From contig PMML01000058.1 of the NCBI GenBank assembly GCA_003162695.1, positions 11,816 to 73,749 of the forward strand: a DNA stretch of 61,934 nt, in the 5' to 3' direction. The notes beneath the pieces were generated by a model. It saw only the letters and a program-made list of their open reading frames with translations. It did no database searches and was not told the origin of the DNA. Below, piece after piece: positions 1 through 9,016 of this stretch (the first letter of the stretch is position 1; every line of letters starts with the position of its first letter). The DNA is from Ignavibacteriota bacterium (GTDB lineage: Bacteria; Bacteroidota; Ignavibacteria; UBA10030). Made by a program: the position numbers and the translations under genes.

Positions 1-219
1 AACATGTTTATTCGATTTTCAAAAGTATTACCGATCTATGTCTGTCAGGTAGAACACTATAAAATAATGCAATTTCTATGCCAAAACAAAATGTTGCACT
101 ATTGATGCGGGACTGCTTTTTCCGTCAAATATGCGGATTCAAATTTACAAGCCTGTTTTATCATCGTATACAGTGGGAAAATTCTTCGGTTGATTCTCTT
201 CTAAAATAGGTGAATATTC

Positions 220-1137
220 ATGCGTATGGAAAAGGAGCATTGGAAATCATGGTGTCTTGCGGTTCGTCCGAAAACGCTGCCTCTTTCAATGTCGAGCACT
301 ATACTCGGAAGTTTCCTTGCCGGGGCGGAAGGCAAATTCCACCTGGATGTTTTTATCCTTGCGTCCATTACAACGATTCTGCTTCAGGTCCTGTCCAATT
401 TGGCGAACGACTACGGTGATTTTGTCAACGGAACGGATGGTGCCGGGCGCATCGGGCCGAAACGGATGGTGCAATCGGGATCTATTACTCCGCGGCAAAT
501 GATCGGAGCCATTATTGCAGTCGTTGTTGCTGTACTGATTTCCGGAATTGCACTTATCCGGGTAGGGACAGCAGGGATGCCTCTCGATTTTTCCGCTCTG
601 TTTTTTATTCTTGGACTCCTCTGCGTCATGGCGGCATTGAAATATACGATAGGGAAGAACCCGTACGGATATAGAAGTCTCGGCGATATTTCCGTTTTTA
701 TTTTCTTTGGACTGGTCGGTGCGATCGGGACGTTTTTTCTGCATACGCATGAATTTAGATTCGATGTGTTCCTTCCGGCAGCTTCCATTGGATTTCTCAG
801 CACGGGCGTTCTCAATTTGAACAATATGCGCGACTGCCGCAGCGATGAAAAAGCGATGAAGCGGACAGTGGCTCTTGTTCTGGGGAATTCACTTGCAAAG
901 ATCTATCATGCAATTCTCATCCTCAGCGCCGTAGCGGCCGGATTATTGTATACGCTTCTCAATTTCAAATCCGTCTTTCAATTTCTCTTTATTTTGCCGC
1001 TGCCTTTTCTGTATCTTAACGTCCGGGCAGTTCTTCTGCATCGGAAGCCTGCGGAACTGAATGTGGAATTACAGAAACTTTCTTTCTCGACGATTCTTTT
1101 TGCATTATGTTTCGGACTCGGACTGGTCATCGGTTGA
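220..1137 (+). CDS. menA: 1,4-dihydroxy-2-naphthoate polyprenyltransferase
   Basis: Membrane prenyltransferase (UbiA superfamily, 305 aa) that attaches a polyprenyl chain to 1,4-dihydroxy-2-naphthoate in menaquinone synthesis. The first Asp-rich motif NDYGD (residues 63-67, followed by FVNGTDG) and the second motif NNMRDCRSDEKAMKRT are the diphosphate/Mg-binding sites of MenA. The rest is a series of hydrophobic helices, as expected for this family. The start at 220 has AGGTG at 208-212, 7 nt upstream; a second ATG at 226 is possible. It stands alone here, with no other men gene in view. The assignment to MenA rather than another UbiA enzyme rests on the motif wording and length. Confidence 0.92.
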   Translation: MRMEKEHWKSWCLAVRPKTLPLSMSSTILGSFLAGAEGKFHLDVFILASITTILLQVLSNLANDYGDFVNGTDGAGRIGPKRMVQSGSITPRQMIGAIIAVVVAVLISGIALIRVGTAGMPLDFSALFFILGLLCVMAALKYTIGKNPYGYRSLGDISVFIFFGLVGAIGTFFLHTHEFRFDVFLPAASIGFLSTGVLNLNNMRDCRSDEKAMKRTVALVLGNSLAKIYHAILILSAVAAGLLYTLLNFKSVFQFLFILPLPFLYLNVRAVLLHRKPAELNVELQKLSFSTILFALCFGLGLVIG

Positions 1138-1308
1138 CCACCCATGAGAACATCTCGATCTTACTGCCGTCATAAAATAAAAACGAAGAGCCTGAACAAA
1201 GCTCTTTGTCGGGCGCGTGAAGTTTCCGAAGAAAAACACGGCAGATTCACTTATAAAAATTCTTCTGATGGAAGAAGAAGCGGTCGGTTGAATAAGCAAG
1301 AGATCGGA

Positions 1309-1338
1309 TTGAAATAAAAAGACTATCCGGTAAACTTG
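1309..1338 (+). promoter_or_regulatory. Bacteroidota-type promoter candidate for the hemerythrin/LuxR gene
   Basis: TTG at 1309-1311, 19 nt, then TAAACTTG (7 of 8 to TAnnTTTG) at 1331-1338. It lies about 90 bp before the 1426 start. The match is weaker than the other promoters of this type in the window. Confidence 0.35.
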
Positions 1339-1425
1339 TGCCGTGAAAAGAATGCGCTGCATTATGCGGGAAGAAACCATACTTATGGTTCAACTGTTCA
1401 TTCTCATGTATAGAAAGATTGTCAC

Positions 1426-2496
1426 TTGAAACTCTTTACTTCTCATATGAAGATGGCGGATGTCGTTCACGGCAATTATCTCCTGATGCCGGTGATCGAC
1501 CGTTTCGGCATTCCTTTGGGCTTTGGTGAAAAATCCGTACAAATGATATGCCGGAAGCATAATATAGACGTCGATTTTTTTTTAACAATCATTAATGCAT
1601 ATACCAACGAACAGTATTTCCCTGAAAAGAAACTCCAAGCGTTCAATGTGCTGATGATTATCGATTATCTGAAGAAAACGCACTTCTATTACATTCATAC
1701 TCAAGTGCCGCTTATTGAAAAACTGCTCACGGGTATGCTGCGTCGTCGTCCTTCTGATTCTCATAAATTAAGGCTTATCAAACGATTCTTCCTGGAATAC
1801 AAACGCGAATTATTCAATCATTTGGATCGAGAAGAAACAACAACCTTTCCTTATGTGAAAACCGTTTACCGGCTTTTCCATAATTCCCATGCATCGGCGC
1901 GGGAGAAGCGCGCACTCTCGAAATATTCCATGCATGTCTATGAAGAAGAGCATACCGACGTTGATGAAAAACTCTATGATCTGAAAAATATCCTTATCAA
2001 GTATGTGCGCGGTGATTCGATGAATGCGGTGTATCAGGAAGTGATTTTTGAATTGTTCCGCTTAGAAAAAGATATTCAGGATCATACACGCATCGAAAAT
2101 AATATTTTGCTGCCGCTTGTGGAAGAGATGGAGGACGCATTATTTTATCCATTAGAGCATTCTCGGCGTACTGCAGGCAAAAACGCTCTTACGGGACCGG
2201 AAAAAGAATCGTCTCCTCAAACAGAAATATATAAAATAGAGCCGGCACAGGAAATCTATAGAATACCTCAAAGAATACGGAAATTAGAGGGACTTACATC
2301 TCGCGAACTTCAAGTTCTTCAATTAGTTGCCTGCGGCTCGATCAATAAACAAATTGCCGATAAACTTTCTATCAGTCTCCATACGGTTATTTCGCATAGA
2401 AAAAATATCACGCGCAAACTGCAAATTAAAACTGTCGCAGGACTAACGATCTTTGCTTTACTCAATGGATTGATTTCGTCAAATGATATCAGTTAG
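1426..2496 (+). CDS. Hemerythrin-domain LuxR-family regulator (RIC/ScdA-like N-terminus)
   Basis: A 356-aa cytoplasmic protein of three parts. Residues 1-55 resemble the DUF542/ScdA segment of RIC iron-centre repair proteins, but the usual CC pair is absent and the motif reads LGFGEKS. Residues about 85-235 form a hemerythrin four-helix domain with candidate metal ligands in LFNHLDREE, HVYEEEH and DHTRIENNILLP. Residues about 290-350 are a LuxR-type helix-turn-helix (LTSRELQVLQLVACG). The TTG at 1426 is chosen because KLFTSHMKMADVVH fits the usual N-terminus of such proteins; ATG 1447 is the alternative. It lies just upstream of feoAB on the same strand. I infer an iron, oxygen or NO-responsive regulator. 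Confidence 0.8.
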   Translation: MKLFTSHMKMADVVHGNYLLMPVIDRFGIPLGFGEKSVQMICRKHNIDVDFFLTIINAYTNEQYFPEKKLQAFNVLMIIDYLKKTHFYYIHTQVPLIEKLLTGMLRRRPSDSHKLRLIKRFFLEYKRELFNHLDREETTTFPYVKTVYRLFHNSHASAREKRALSKYSMHVYEEEHTDVDEKLYDLKNILIKYVRGDSMNAVYQEVIFELFRLEKDIQDHTRIENNILLPLVEEMEDALFYPLEHSRRTAGKNALTGPEKESSPQTEIYKIEPAQEIYRIPQRIRKLEGLTSRELQVLQLVACGSINKQIADKLSISLHTVISHRKNITRKLQIKTVAGLTIFALLNGLISSNDIS

Positions 2497-2640
2497 GTTT
2501 GTCCTCTCTGTGAAGAACGACGGCGTCAATGTATTTATTCCTTCTTTGTCTCAACGCTGAGAACGAACATCCCCATAAATAGGGATTGTTTGGCCTTTTC
2601 TCTTTCCTTATTATATCTCATGTTCAGTTGAAAACGGAAA

Positions 2641-2928
2641 ATGACGGAACGGACGATGGATAATTCAACAAGAAAAAAAGAAACACGCCTTTCGGATGTT
2701 CCATTGGGTATGCAGTGTATTATCCGGGACATTCATTCACACCCTGAAACCTGCCAGAGATTACGAGAGATAGGATTCAATAAGCATACGAATATTCGTA
2801 CTCTTGTCTTGAATTCCTCGCAATTTATTTGCGAGGTCAACAACACGCGGATCGGCATGCACAGGCGTATTGCAAACGAAATCATTATCGAATTCGCCGC
2901 GACACCCCTTCTCGATAAGAATGAATGA
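2641..2928 (+). CDS. feoA: FeoA-domain ferrous iron transport protein
   Basis: Small (95 aa) SH3-like FeoA protein, an accessory of the FeoB ferrous iron transporter. The family pattern is visible in LSDVPLGMQCIIRDI, RLREIGF and the C-terminal RIGMHRRIANEIII strand. Its TGA overlaps the feoB ATG (ATGA at 2925-2928), so the two are translationally coupled. ATG 2656 is a possible later start. No clear Fur box is seen upstream. Confidence 0.9.
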   Translation: MTERTMDNSTRKKETRLSDVPLGMQCIIRDIHSHPETCQRLREIGFNKHTNIRTLVLNSSQFICEVNNTRIGMHRRIANEIIIEFAATPLLDKNE

Positions 2929-5018
2929 GTAACAGCCTTTCACAACATCCCTCTATAGCAATCATCGGCAACCCAAATTGCGGCAAGACGACAATTTTTA
3001 ATGAACTTACAGGATTGCGTCAAAAGGTCGGCAACTATCCGGGCGTTACGGTTGAGAAAAAAGAAGGAACGATTTTATTCAACGACGGCAAGGAGGTCGC
3101 AGTTCTTGATTTACCCGGCACCTACAGCTTATCTGCAAATTCCCCCGATGAAAAGGTTGCAACCGACATTCTTTTAGGCAAGCTTGCCGGTGTTCATCGG
3201 CCCGAAGGCATTATTTGTATTGTCGATGCGAGCAACCTCGAACGCAGCCTTTATCTTGTTTCGCAAATTATCGATCAACGATATCCGATTCTTATTGTGC
3301 TGAATATGGTGGACATAGCCGAGCGCAATGGAATCCATGTCAAAAGTGAAGTCCTGGCTAAAACTCTTGGTGTGCGAGTTATCCCGACAATAGGCAGCAA
3401 ACGCTCCGGCATTGCAGAGCTCAAAGCGGCAATCGTTAATGGGTTTTCAATTTCACCCGAGGCGCGGAAGTGGAAACTTCCTGAACCGGTTGGTGAGGAG
3501 CACGGGGAACTTATCAATCTGCTGCTTATACATAATCACACGAAAGAAGACGATGCCTTTCATGTGGCCGCGATGCTTCTTTCTTCGCCCCGTCCTCTCA
3601 AAGAATTCCAGGGAATAATTGCACAGCCCGTTCTGGATCGGGCGGCTCAAGATTATAACCGGCTTCGTGAACTTGGCTTTGATCGTCATTCCGTTTTTGT
3701 TGAGTCAAGGTACCGATGGATTAAAAAGATCTGCGGTGAAGCCGTTTCCTACGGCCCAAAGAAAACCGATTACACGGATAAGATCGATGCAATTGTGACG
3801 CATAAATTTTGGGGTTACGTTATCTTCTTTGTACTTATGACGCTGATGTTTCAGTCGATTTTTACATGGGCAACTATACCGATGGAAATGATCGGCAGCG
3901 GATTCTATTGGCTTGGCAGGCACGTTGGAACGATTATTCCGCAGGGAGATTTGCATGATCTCATTGTATTCGGCGCCCTCAACGGTGCAGGGGCAGTGGT
4001 CGTATTTCTTCCGCAAATTCTCCTGCTGTTTCTCTTCCTCGGTATTTTGGAAGACACCGGCTATATGGCGCGAGCCGCCTTTATCATGGATCGGCTGATG
4101 AATAAAGTTGGGCTGCATGGGAAATCCTTTATTCCTATTCTCAGTTCCTTTGCCTGTGCCATTCCCGGAATTATGGCGGCGCGTACAATAGGGAATCATC
4201 GGGACCGGCTTGTCACCATGCTTGTTGCACCATTAGCAAGCTGCAGCGCACGGCTGCCGGTGTATTCGCTCCTCATTGCTGCGTTTATTCCCGGCACACT
4301 TATTTTTGGCTTCTGGAATTTACAAGGCATCGTCATGGTCTCGATGTATCTGCTCGGTATCTTTACGGCACTGGTCATGGCATGGCTGTTTAAGAAGACG
4401 ATTCTTAGGGGAAGAACACCGGACTTTATTCTGGAACTCCCGCCATACCGGCTTCCATCAATCAAGAGCCTCCTCCTGCAAATGTGGGAACGCGCTCTCT
4501 TATTTCTCAGACGAGCAGGCACGATCATCCTCGGCGCCTCTCTCGTTCTCTGGTTTCTTGCAACATATCCCAAAACAGACAGTGCTGCACCGTCGGAAAG
4601 ACTTGCTCATAGTTTTGTTGGACAGGCAGGACATATCATCGAGCCGTTGATACGGCCGCTCGGATTCGATTGGAAAATCGGCATCGGCATATTAACTTCG
4701 TTGCTGCAGCGGGAAGTGTTTGTCAGCACTGTGAGCACAATTTACAATATCCAGGGCGGCAACGGCAATTCGGTATCGCTTCGAGCACAGATGCAAAAGG
4801 ATGTCGATCCTTCCACAGGGCTGTCGAAGTTCAATGTTTTGACAGCCATTTGTGTTATGGTTTACTATGTTCTTGCTATGCAATGTATGTCGACGCTTGC
4901 GGTCATGCGGCGGGAAACCAACGGCTGGAAATGGCCGCTGTTTCAACTGGGATACATGACCACACTTGCTTATGCCGTAACATTTGCGGTGTATCGTATA
5001 GGATCATTATTCTTGTAA
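2925..5018 (+). CDS. feoB: Ferrous iron transporter FeoB
   Basis: Inner-membrane Fe(II) transporter of 697 aa with an N-terminal GTPase. G1 is GNPNCGKTT (15-23), G3 is DLPGTYSL (about 62-69) and G4 is NMVD (about 125). After a linker helical domain, a polytopic membrane region starts near residue 290 and contains the Gate and core segments, for example EDTGYMARAAFIMDRLM and SSFACAIPGIMAART. Length is typical. It overlaps feoA by 4 bp and is followed 6 bp later by a FeoB-associated Cys-rich protein, giving a three-gene feo operon. Confidence 0.97.
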   Translation: MSNSLSQHPSIAIIGNPNCGKTTIFNELTGLRQKVGNYPGVTVEKKEGTILFNDGKEVAVLDLPGTYSLSANSPDEKVATDILLGKLAGVHRPEGIICIVDASNLERSLYLVSQIIDQRYPILIVLNMVDIAERNGIHVKSEVLAKTLGVRVIPTIGSKRSGIAELKAAIVNGFSISPEARKWKLPEPVGEEHGELINLLLIHNHTKEDDAFHVAAMLLSSPRPLKEFQGIIAQPVLDRAAQDYNRLRELGFDRHSVFVESRYRWIKKICGEAVSYGPKKTDYTDKIDAIVTHKFWGYVIFFVLMTLMFQSIFTWATIPMEMIGSGFYWLGRHVGTIIPQGDLHDLIVFGALNGAGAVVVFLPQILLLFLFLGILEDTGYMARAAFIMDRLMNKVGLHGKSFIPILSSFACAIPGIMAARTIGNHRDRLVTMLVAPLASCSARLPVYSLLIAAFIPGTLIFGFWNLQGIVMVSMYLLGIFTALVMAWLFKKTILRGRTPDFILELPPYRLPSIKSLLLQMWERALLFLRRAGTIILGASLVLWFLATYPKTDSAAPSERLAHSFVGQAGHIIEPLIRPLGFDWKIGIGILTSLLQREVFVSTVSTIYNIQGGNGNSVSLRAQMQKDVDPSTGLSKFNVLTAICVMVYYVLAMQCMSTLAVMRRETNGWKWPLFQLGYMTTLAYAVTFAVYRIGSLFL

Positions 5019-5024
5019 AGAAAT

Positions 5025-5213
5025 ATGGACGGACAGCAGATAATCTCGTTGGCGCTTGTTGCGCTTTCGCTCGGATTTTTAATCCGCTCGGCAGTTCGGA
5101 AACGCCGGCTGCGGAAAACAATGCCCTGCGCCGGAGATTGCGGATGCGGAAGGCTCAAGACGGGTCAGCCATTTATCCGGCAAAAAACTGTCTTTGAAAA
5201 GCGAAAAGCTTGA
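5025..5213 (+). CDS. FeoB-associated Cys-rich membrane protein
   Basis: A 62-aa protein with one N-terminal transmembrane helix (IISLALVALSLGFLI), a basic stretch and a CAGDCGCG cluster. This is the layout of the small FeoB-associated Cys-rich family found after feoB. It starts 6 bp after the feoB stop. Its exact role is not established; the Cys cluster may handle iron at the membrane face. The position in the operon is the main support. Confidence 0.8.
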   Translation: MDGQQIISLALVALSLGFLIRSAVRKRRLRKTMPCAGDCGCGRLKTGQPFIRQKTVFEKRKA

Positions 5214-5274
5214 AGATGAGAGCAGTGTCTAAAAAGAATACCTGTGTCCGGTTTGCCTGCAATTCCGGATTTGT

Positions 5275-7869
5275 TCAGTCTTCCGAGTTGTCGAGTAGAT
5301 CATCAGTATCTTCCGAAGACTGAGCATAATCGGGATAAAATATTTTTGCACAATCCGGACAAATGCCGTGGGAAAATTTCGCGTCGGAATGTTCTTGAAT
5401 ATACCTTTCCAATTGATCCCAGTATCCTTTATCGTCCCGGATTTTTTTGCAATTTGCACAAATTGGAATTAGGCCGCCGAGTACTTTGATTTTTGCAACT
5501 GCCTCGTCCACACTCATTTTCAATTCCTTCTCCCGCAGCAGCAGCTGCCACATTCGCAGCCGGTATAAACCGAACCCTGCTCCGGCAATTACAATGATCA
5601 GCAGTCCATAGAACCACGTAGTCTGATAGACATGAGGTTCTAATTTGAAGGCAAAGCTTGCTCCTATTTCATTCCAGATGTTGTCATTATTACAGGCCGT
5701 AACACGAAACCGATAAGTTCCGGGAGGAAGGTTGGTATAGTATGCTACACGCCGCGTCCCTGCATTCACCCATTCATGATCATATCCCTCAAGTAAATAT
5801 TTGAAGTGCACTCGTTCCGGAACGAGAAAACTTAAAGCAGTATAGTGGAATTCCAGTTTTTCTTTTCCGGGCGAAAGACTGGCAAACCGGTCAAGCGGGA
5901 TAAGCTTTTGATCGGCAACCATTTGTTCGATCAGCACCGGAGGAGGGTAGATATTCCGCTTGAACGTTTTTGGATCAATCATAACTGCACCCTTTTTGGT
6001 CGCAAACCAGAGGCGTCCGTCAAGTGCTTTCCAACCGGCCGGCTGCCAATCACCGAAACATTCGTCCGATTTCATGCCATCAGCTGTAACAAAGACTTGC
6101 GTGTGAATAGACTTTATTCGTCCCGCGATAAAATCGTCAAGCTCCGCCCGCTTGATATATCCGATACCCCTCGGACTGCTCATCCATACGCTTCCATCGT
6201 CATCGCAGAGGATGCAGTAGATTTCGTCCGTGAAAAGACCGTCTTTGAATGTAATCGGAGTGAATTTTCCGTCTTTGTAAAGGGTAATTCCTCCGCGCGG
6301 TGAACTGATCCATAGATCTCCCTTCTTATCGTCGAACATGGATCCTACCCAATTTTGTGCCAATCCATCTTTCTGTGAAAATACTGTGCTGATTCCATTT
6401 TGTATTTTCACCAATCCTGCCGAACTGCCGATCCACAATGTTCCATTATGCTGGTAATGCAAAAACGAAACAAATTCCAGTGACGGATATTGTTTACCGT
6501 CCCTCATGAGATACGGTTCGAGCCGGCCTTTGAAAAATCGGCGGATACCGATTTGATCAATATCCAAGATTAAACTTTTATCGTCTTCCGTCAATGCCGA
6601 TATCCAGTTAACCGGGAGGCCATTGTTTGTGTCGTATTTTGTAATCTTTCCATCTTTTACTTGCTGGAGTATCCCGGTTTGGCCAATCCAGAGGCTGCCA
6701 TCCCGCGTCACTGCTGCAGTTCCGACTAAGATATTATCCATAATGGAAAATCGGCCGTTTTTTAATCGTGTGATTGTGCTGCTCACGTTGCTGAGAAAAT
6801 ACATGATGCTGTCAGGTGTTTCTGCTATGCCGGAAAGATTGTCGTTCGCCAAACCGTCTGTTACTGTAAATGGAGTGATATTAACATCCATAAATCTGTT
6901 CAGTCCTTCTACCGTACATACCCAGAGACTTCCTTCATAATCTTCTATTATCGATAGTATTTGATTATTAGTCAGTCCGTCATCTGCAGTAAAAAACGAC
7001 CATTTTCCGCCGGAGAATCGGCTCAAGCCGCTATAGGTTCCGAACCAAAGATTATTGTCCCGATCTTCGCATATTGCAGTAATATGATTATCCGGCAGGC
7101 CTGTTACTGATTGATACGTAGTGGTTCTCTTATGATTTAAAAAGACGAGCCCGCCATAAGTACCGATCCAAATATTTCCGCGGCTGTCGCAAAAAAGCGA
7201 GCTGATCATGTTATGCGGCAGCCCGTTCGATGTCGTGACACTATCGACTTGCTTGGCAAGAGTATCATTATAAACACGAACACCGGCATGCGTACCGACC
7301 CAAATTCTACCGAGAGAATCTTCTGCTAAAGACGTGATAAAATTCGGATGGATAGGAATCATGAAAAATCTTCCATCGATATATTTATAAAGACCATAGG
7401 ATGTGCCGACCCAGAGATTTCCCGCCCGGCTTTCCAATAAAACTTTTATTTGAGTCGTTTTTAATCCGATTGTTGAATCGTCAGACGCATCAAAGAGGGT
7501 AACTTCTTCATTTTTAATTCGAACCAAACCGCTGTAGGCCGTTCCTACCCAAAGCGAGCTGTCTTTTGTGACACATAATGCAGCAATTGTTTCAACCTCT
7601 TTATTATTTGCAGAACTTGTATTGACTGATTTGAAATTTACGCCGTCAAAACGGAACAATCCTGCCGATGTGCCGAGCCAGAGATATCCGTCGCGCCCAT
7701 GGAAACCGACATTCACCGCATTCGCTGGCAGCCCGTTCTGACGATGCCACACACTATGTCCATATTGATGAATGGACTTATGCGGGTCAAGAGCAAAGGC
7801 TGTCCTCGTTCCGGCGGTGAGCATCATGAACAAAAGGAAAATGAAGGTTCCATTTATTCTGTTTTTCAT
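5275..7869 (-). CDS. Two-component-type beta-propeller sensor with Y_Y_Y domain and C-terminal Cys4 module
   Basis: Large periplasmic sensor (864 aa from ATG 7869). The start gives a signal peptide beginning MKNRINGTFIFLLFMM; in-frame ATGs at 7920 and further upstream exist. Many Reg_prop repeats (LWVGTSYGLYKY, IWVGTHAGVRVY, LWFGTYSGLSRF) build two seven-bladed propellers. A Y_Y_Y domain follows (KFKYLLEGYDHEWVNAG type), then a TM helix near WFYGLLIIVIAGAGFGL. No histidine kinase follows. The cytoplasmic end is a short module GLIPICANCKKIRDD...GYWDQLE...CPDC with four Cys, a segment often seen at the end of PAS and receiver proteins. Output is unknown. Confidence 0.85.
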   Translation of the reverse strand: MKNRINGTFIFLLFMMLTAGTRTAFALDPHKSIHQYGHSVWHRQNGLPANAVNVGFHGRDGYLWLGTSAGLFRFDGVNFKSVNTSSANNKEVETIAALCVTKDSSLWVGTAYSGLVRIKNEEVTLFDASDDSTIGLKTTQIKVLLESRAGNLWVGTSYGLYKYIDGRFFMIPIHPNFITSLAEDSLGRIWVGTHAGVRVYNDTLAKQVDSVTTSNGLPHNMISSLFCDSRGNIWIGTYGGLVFLNHKRTTTYQSVTGLPDNHITAICEDRDNNLWFGTYSGLSRFSGGKWSFFTADDGLTNNQILSIIEDYEGSLWVCTVEGLNRFMDVNITPFTVTDGLANDNLSGIAETPDSIMYFLSNVSSTITRLKNGRFSIMDNILVGTAAVTRDGSLWIGQTGILQQVKDGKITKYDTNNGLPVNWISALTEDDKSLILDIDQIGIRRFFKGRLEPYLMRDGKQYPSLEFVSFLHYQHNGTLWIGSSAGLVKIQNGISTVFSQKDGLAQNWVGSMFDDKKGDLWISSPRGGITLYKDGKFTPITFKDGLFTDEIYCILCDDDGSVWMSSPRGIGYIKRAELDDFIAGRIKSIHTQVFVTADGMKSDECFGDWQPAGWKALDGRLWFATKKGAVMIDPKTFKRNIYPPPVLIEQMVADQKLIPLDRFASLSPGKEKLEFHYTALSFLVPERVHFKYLLEGYDHEWVNAGTRRVAYYTNLPPGTYRFRVTACNNDNIWNEIGASFAFKLEPHVYQTTWFYGLLIIVIAGAGFGLYRLRMWQLLLREKELKMSVDEAVAKIKVLGGLIPICANCKKIRDDKGYWDQLERYIQEHSDAKFSHGICPDCAKIFYPDYAQSSEDTDDLLDNSED

Positions 7870-8396
7870 GCGGGATGTTCTAATTCTGACATTTTGTAAA
7901 TCCCCTGGAGTGAACAACATTCTTTGATGCAAAGTATAAAAAATGTTTTCCATTTTCAAATATATTTGTATGAATGAACGCACTTTGCAAAAATATTATT
8001 TCCGATTATTAAACTTCATTTTTGTAACCAATGCCGATATTCTCTGCGGCCATCCTGAATGGATAAACCGTCCATGGCTGCAGGGTTGTCGATCACGGCT
8101 CCAATAAAAGAGGATTTCGGATATCAAGACAATCTGCATAGGAAAAATCCTACTCAGACGAGGGTATTCCATTTTTTGTTTCAAACGGCTGAAGAATCGT
8201 TTTTTCCACATATATAATTCATCGAATACTTAGGTGTTTCCATATCAAGCAGCGGAATGTCGGGAAAAAACAAACTACAGAAATGATTTTAACATCAAAG
8301 AATACGATGTTTTCGGCCGTTTCTTGTGTCCCGGCCTTTCGGTTGGTATCTTTGGTATGAGGACACAACCTAATAGGAATAAAGGAAGTCCAACCT
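7870..8396. other. Intergenic region between divergent propeller sensor and ECF operon
   Basis: No convincing gene. The right end holds the ECF operon promoter (8324-8354) and an inverted repeat around it. No clear promoter for the leftward sensor gene was found. Confidence 0.5.
8324..8368 (+). promoter_or_regulatory. ECF operon promoter flanked by an inverted repeat
   Basis: TTG at 8324-8326, exactly 20 nt, then TATCTTTG at 8347-8354, a full match to the Bacteroidota TTG/TAnnTTTG promoter. The -33 element is part of TTGTGTCC (8324-8331). Its inverted copy GGACACAA lies at 8361-8368, near the predicted transcription start. The pair could be an operator, or a chance repeat. Confidence 0.55.
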
Positions 8397-9002
8397 ATGA
8401 CCGAAAGAATAAGGAATTCCGAGCGTATGAACGCAAACGACACCGAGCTGATCCGTTCTTCCCGGGATGGGAATATGGATGCGTTTGAGGAACTCGTCCA
8501 CCGTTATGATAAACAAGTGCTGACGATTGCGGCTGGATATGTACAGAACGCCGATGATGCAAAGGATATTTATCAGGAAGTATTTATACGCGTCTACCGC
8601 AGTCTTCCGAAATTTCAGATGCGCAGCGAGTTCTCGACGTGGCTTTTTCGCATAACGACCAATGTGTGTTTGACGCACCGTTCGCGCAGCAAACGGCATG
8701 TGCATGCATCGCTCGACCAGCAGGTGAACGATGAGGACGGACAGCCGCATGCATTGAAGGAAATTATTCCGGACAGGTCTGCGGAAACCGATGCGTCGGA
8801 AAGATCGGAGATTTTCGGCCGTGTAACGCAGGCTTTGGAAAAACTTTCTGCACGGCAGCGGCTGGTCTTTACGCTCCGGCATTATGAAGGATACAAAGTG
8901 AAGGAAATTGCTCATATGACAGCATGCACGGAAGGAACCGTTAAACGATATTTGTTTGAAGCGACAGCACGAGTCCGCAAAGAACTTGCAGATCTTGTCT
9001 GA
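8397..9002 (+). CDS. ECF RNA polymerase sigma factor
   Basis: Sigma-70 family, ECF type, 201 aa. Region 2 is seen in DAFEELVHRYDKQVLTIA and DAKDIYQEVFIRVYRSL (core binding and -10 recognition); region 4 in LSARQRLVFTLRHYEGYKVKEIA followed by a helix-turn-helix. AAGGAAG sits before ATG 8397; ATG 8427 also has AAGGAA upstream. It precedes a zinc-finger anti-sigma gene by 14 bp, so the pair is likely a sigma/anti-sigma switch responding to envelope stress. Confidence 0.92.
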   Translation: MTERIRNSERMNANDTELIRSSRDGNMDAFEELVHRYDKQVLTIAAGYVQNADDAKDIYQEVFIRVYRSLPKFQMRSEFSTWLFRITTNVCLTHRSRSKRHVHASLDQQVNDEDGQPHALKEIIPDRSAETDASERSEIFGRVTQALEKLSARQRLVFTLRHYEGYKVKEIAHMTACTEGTVKRYLFEATARVRKELADLV

Positions 9003-9016
9003 AAAGGAGATTAACA

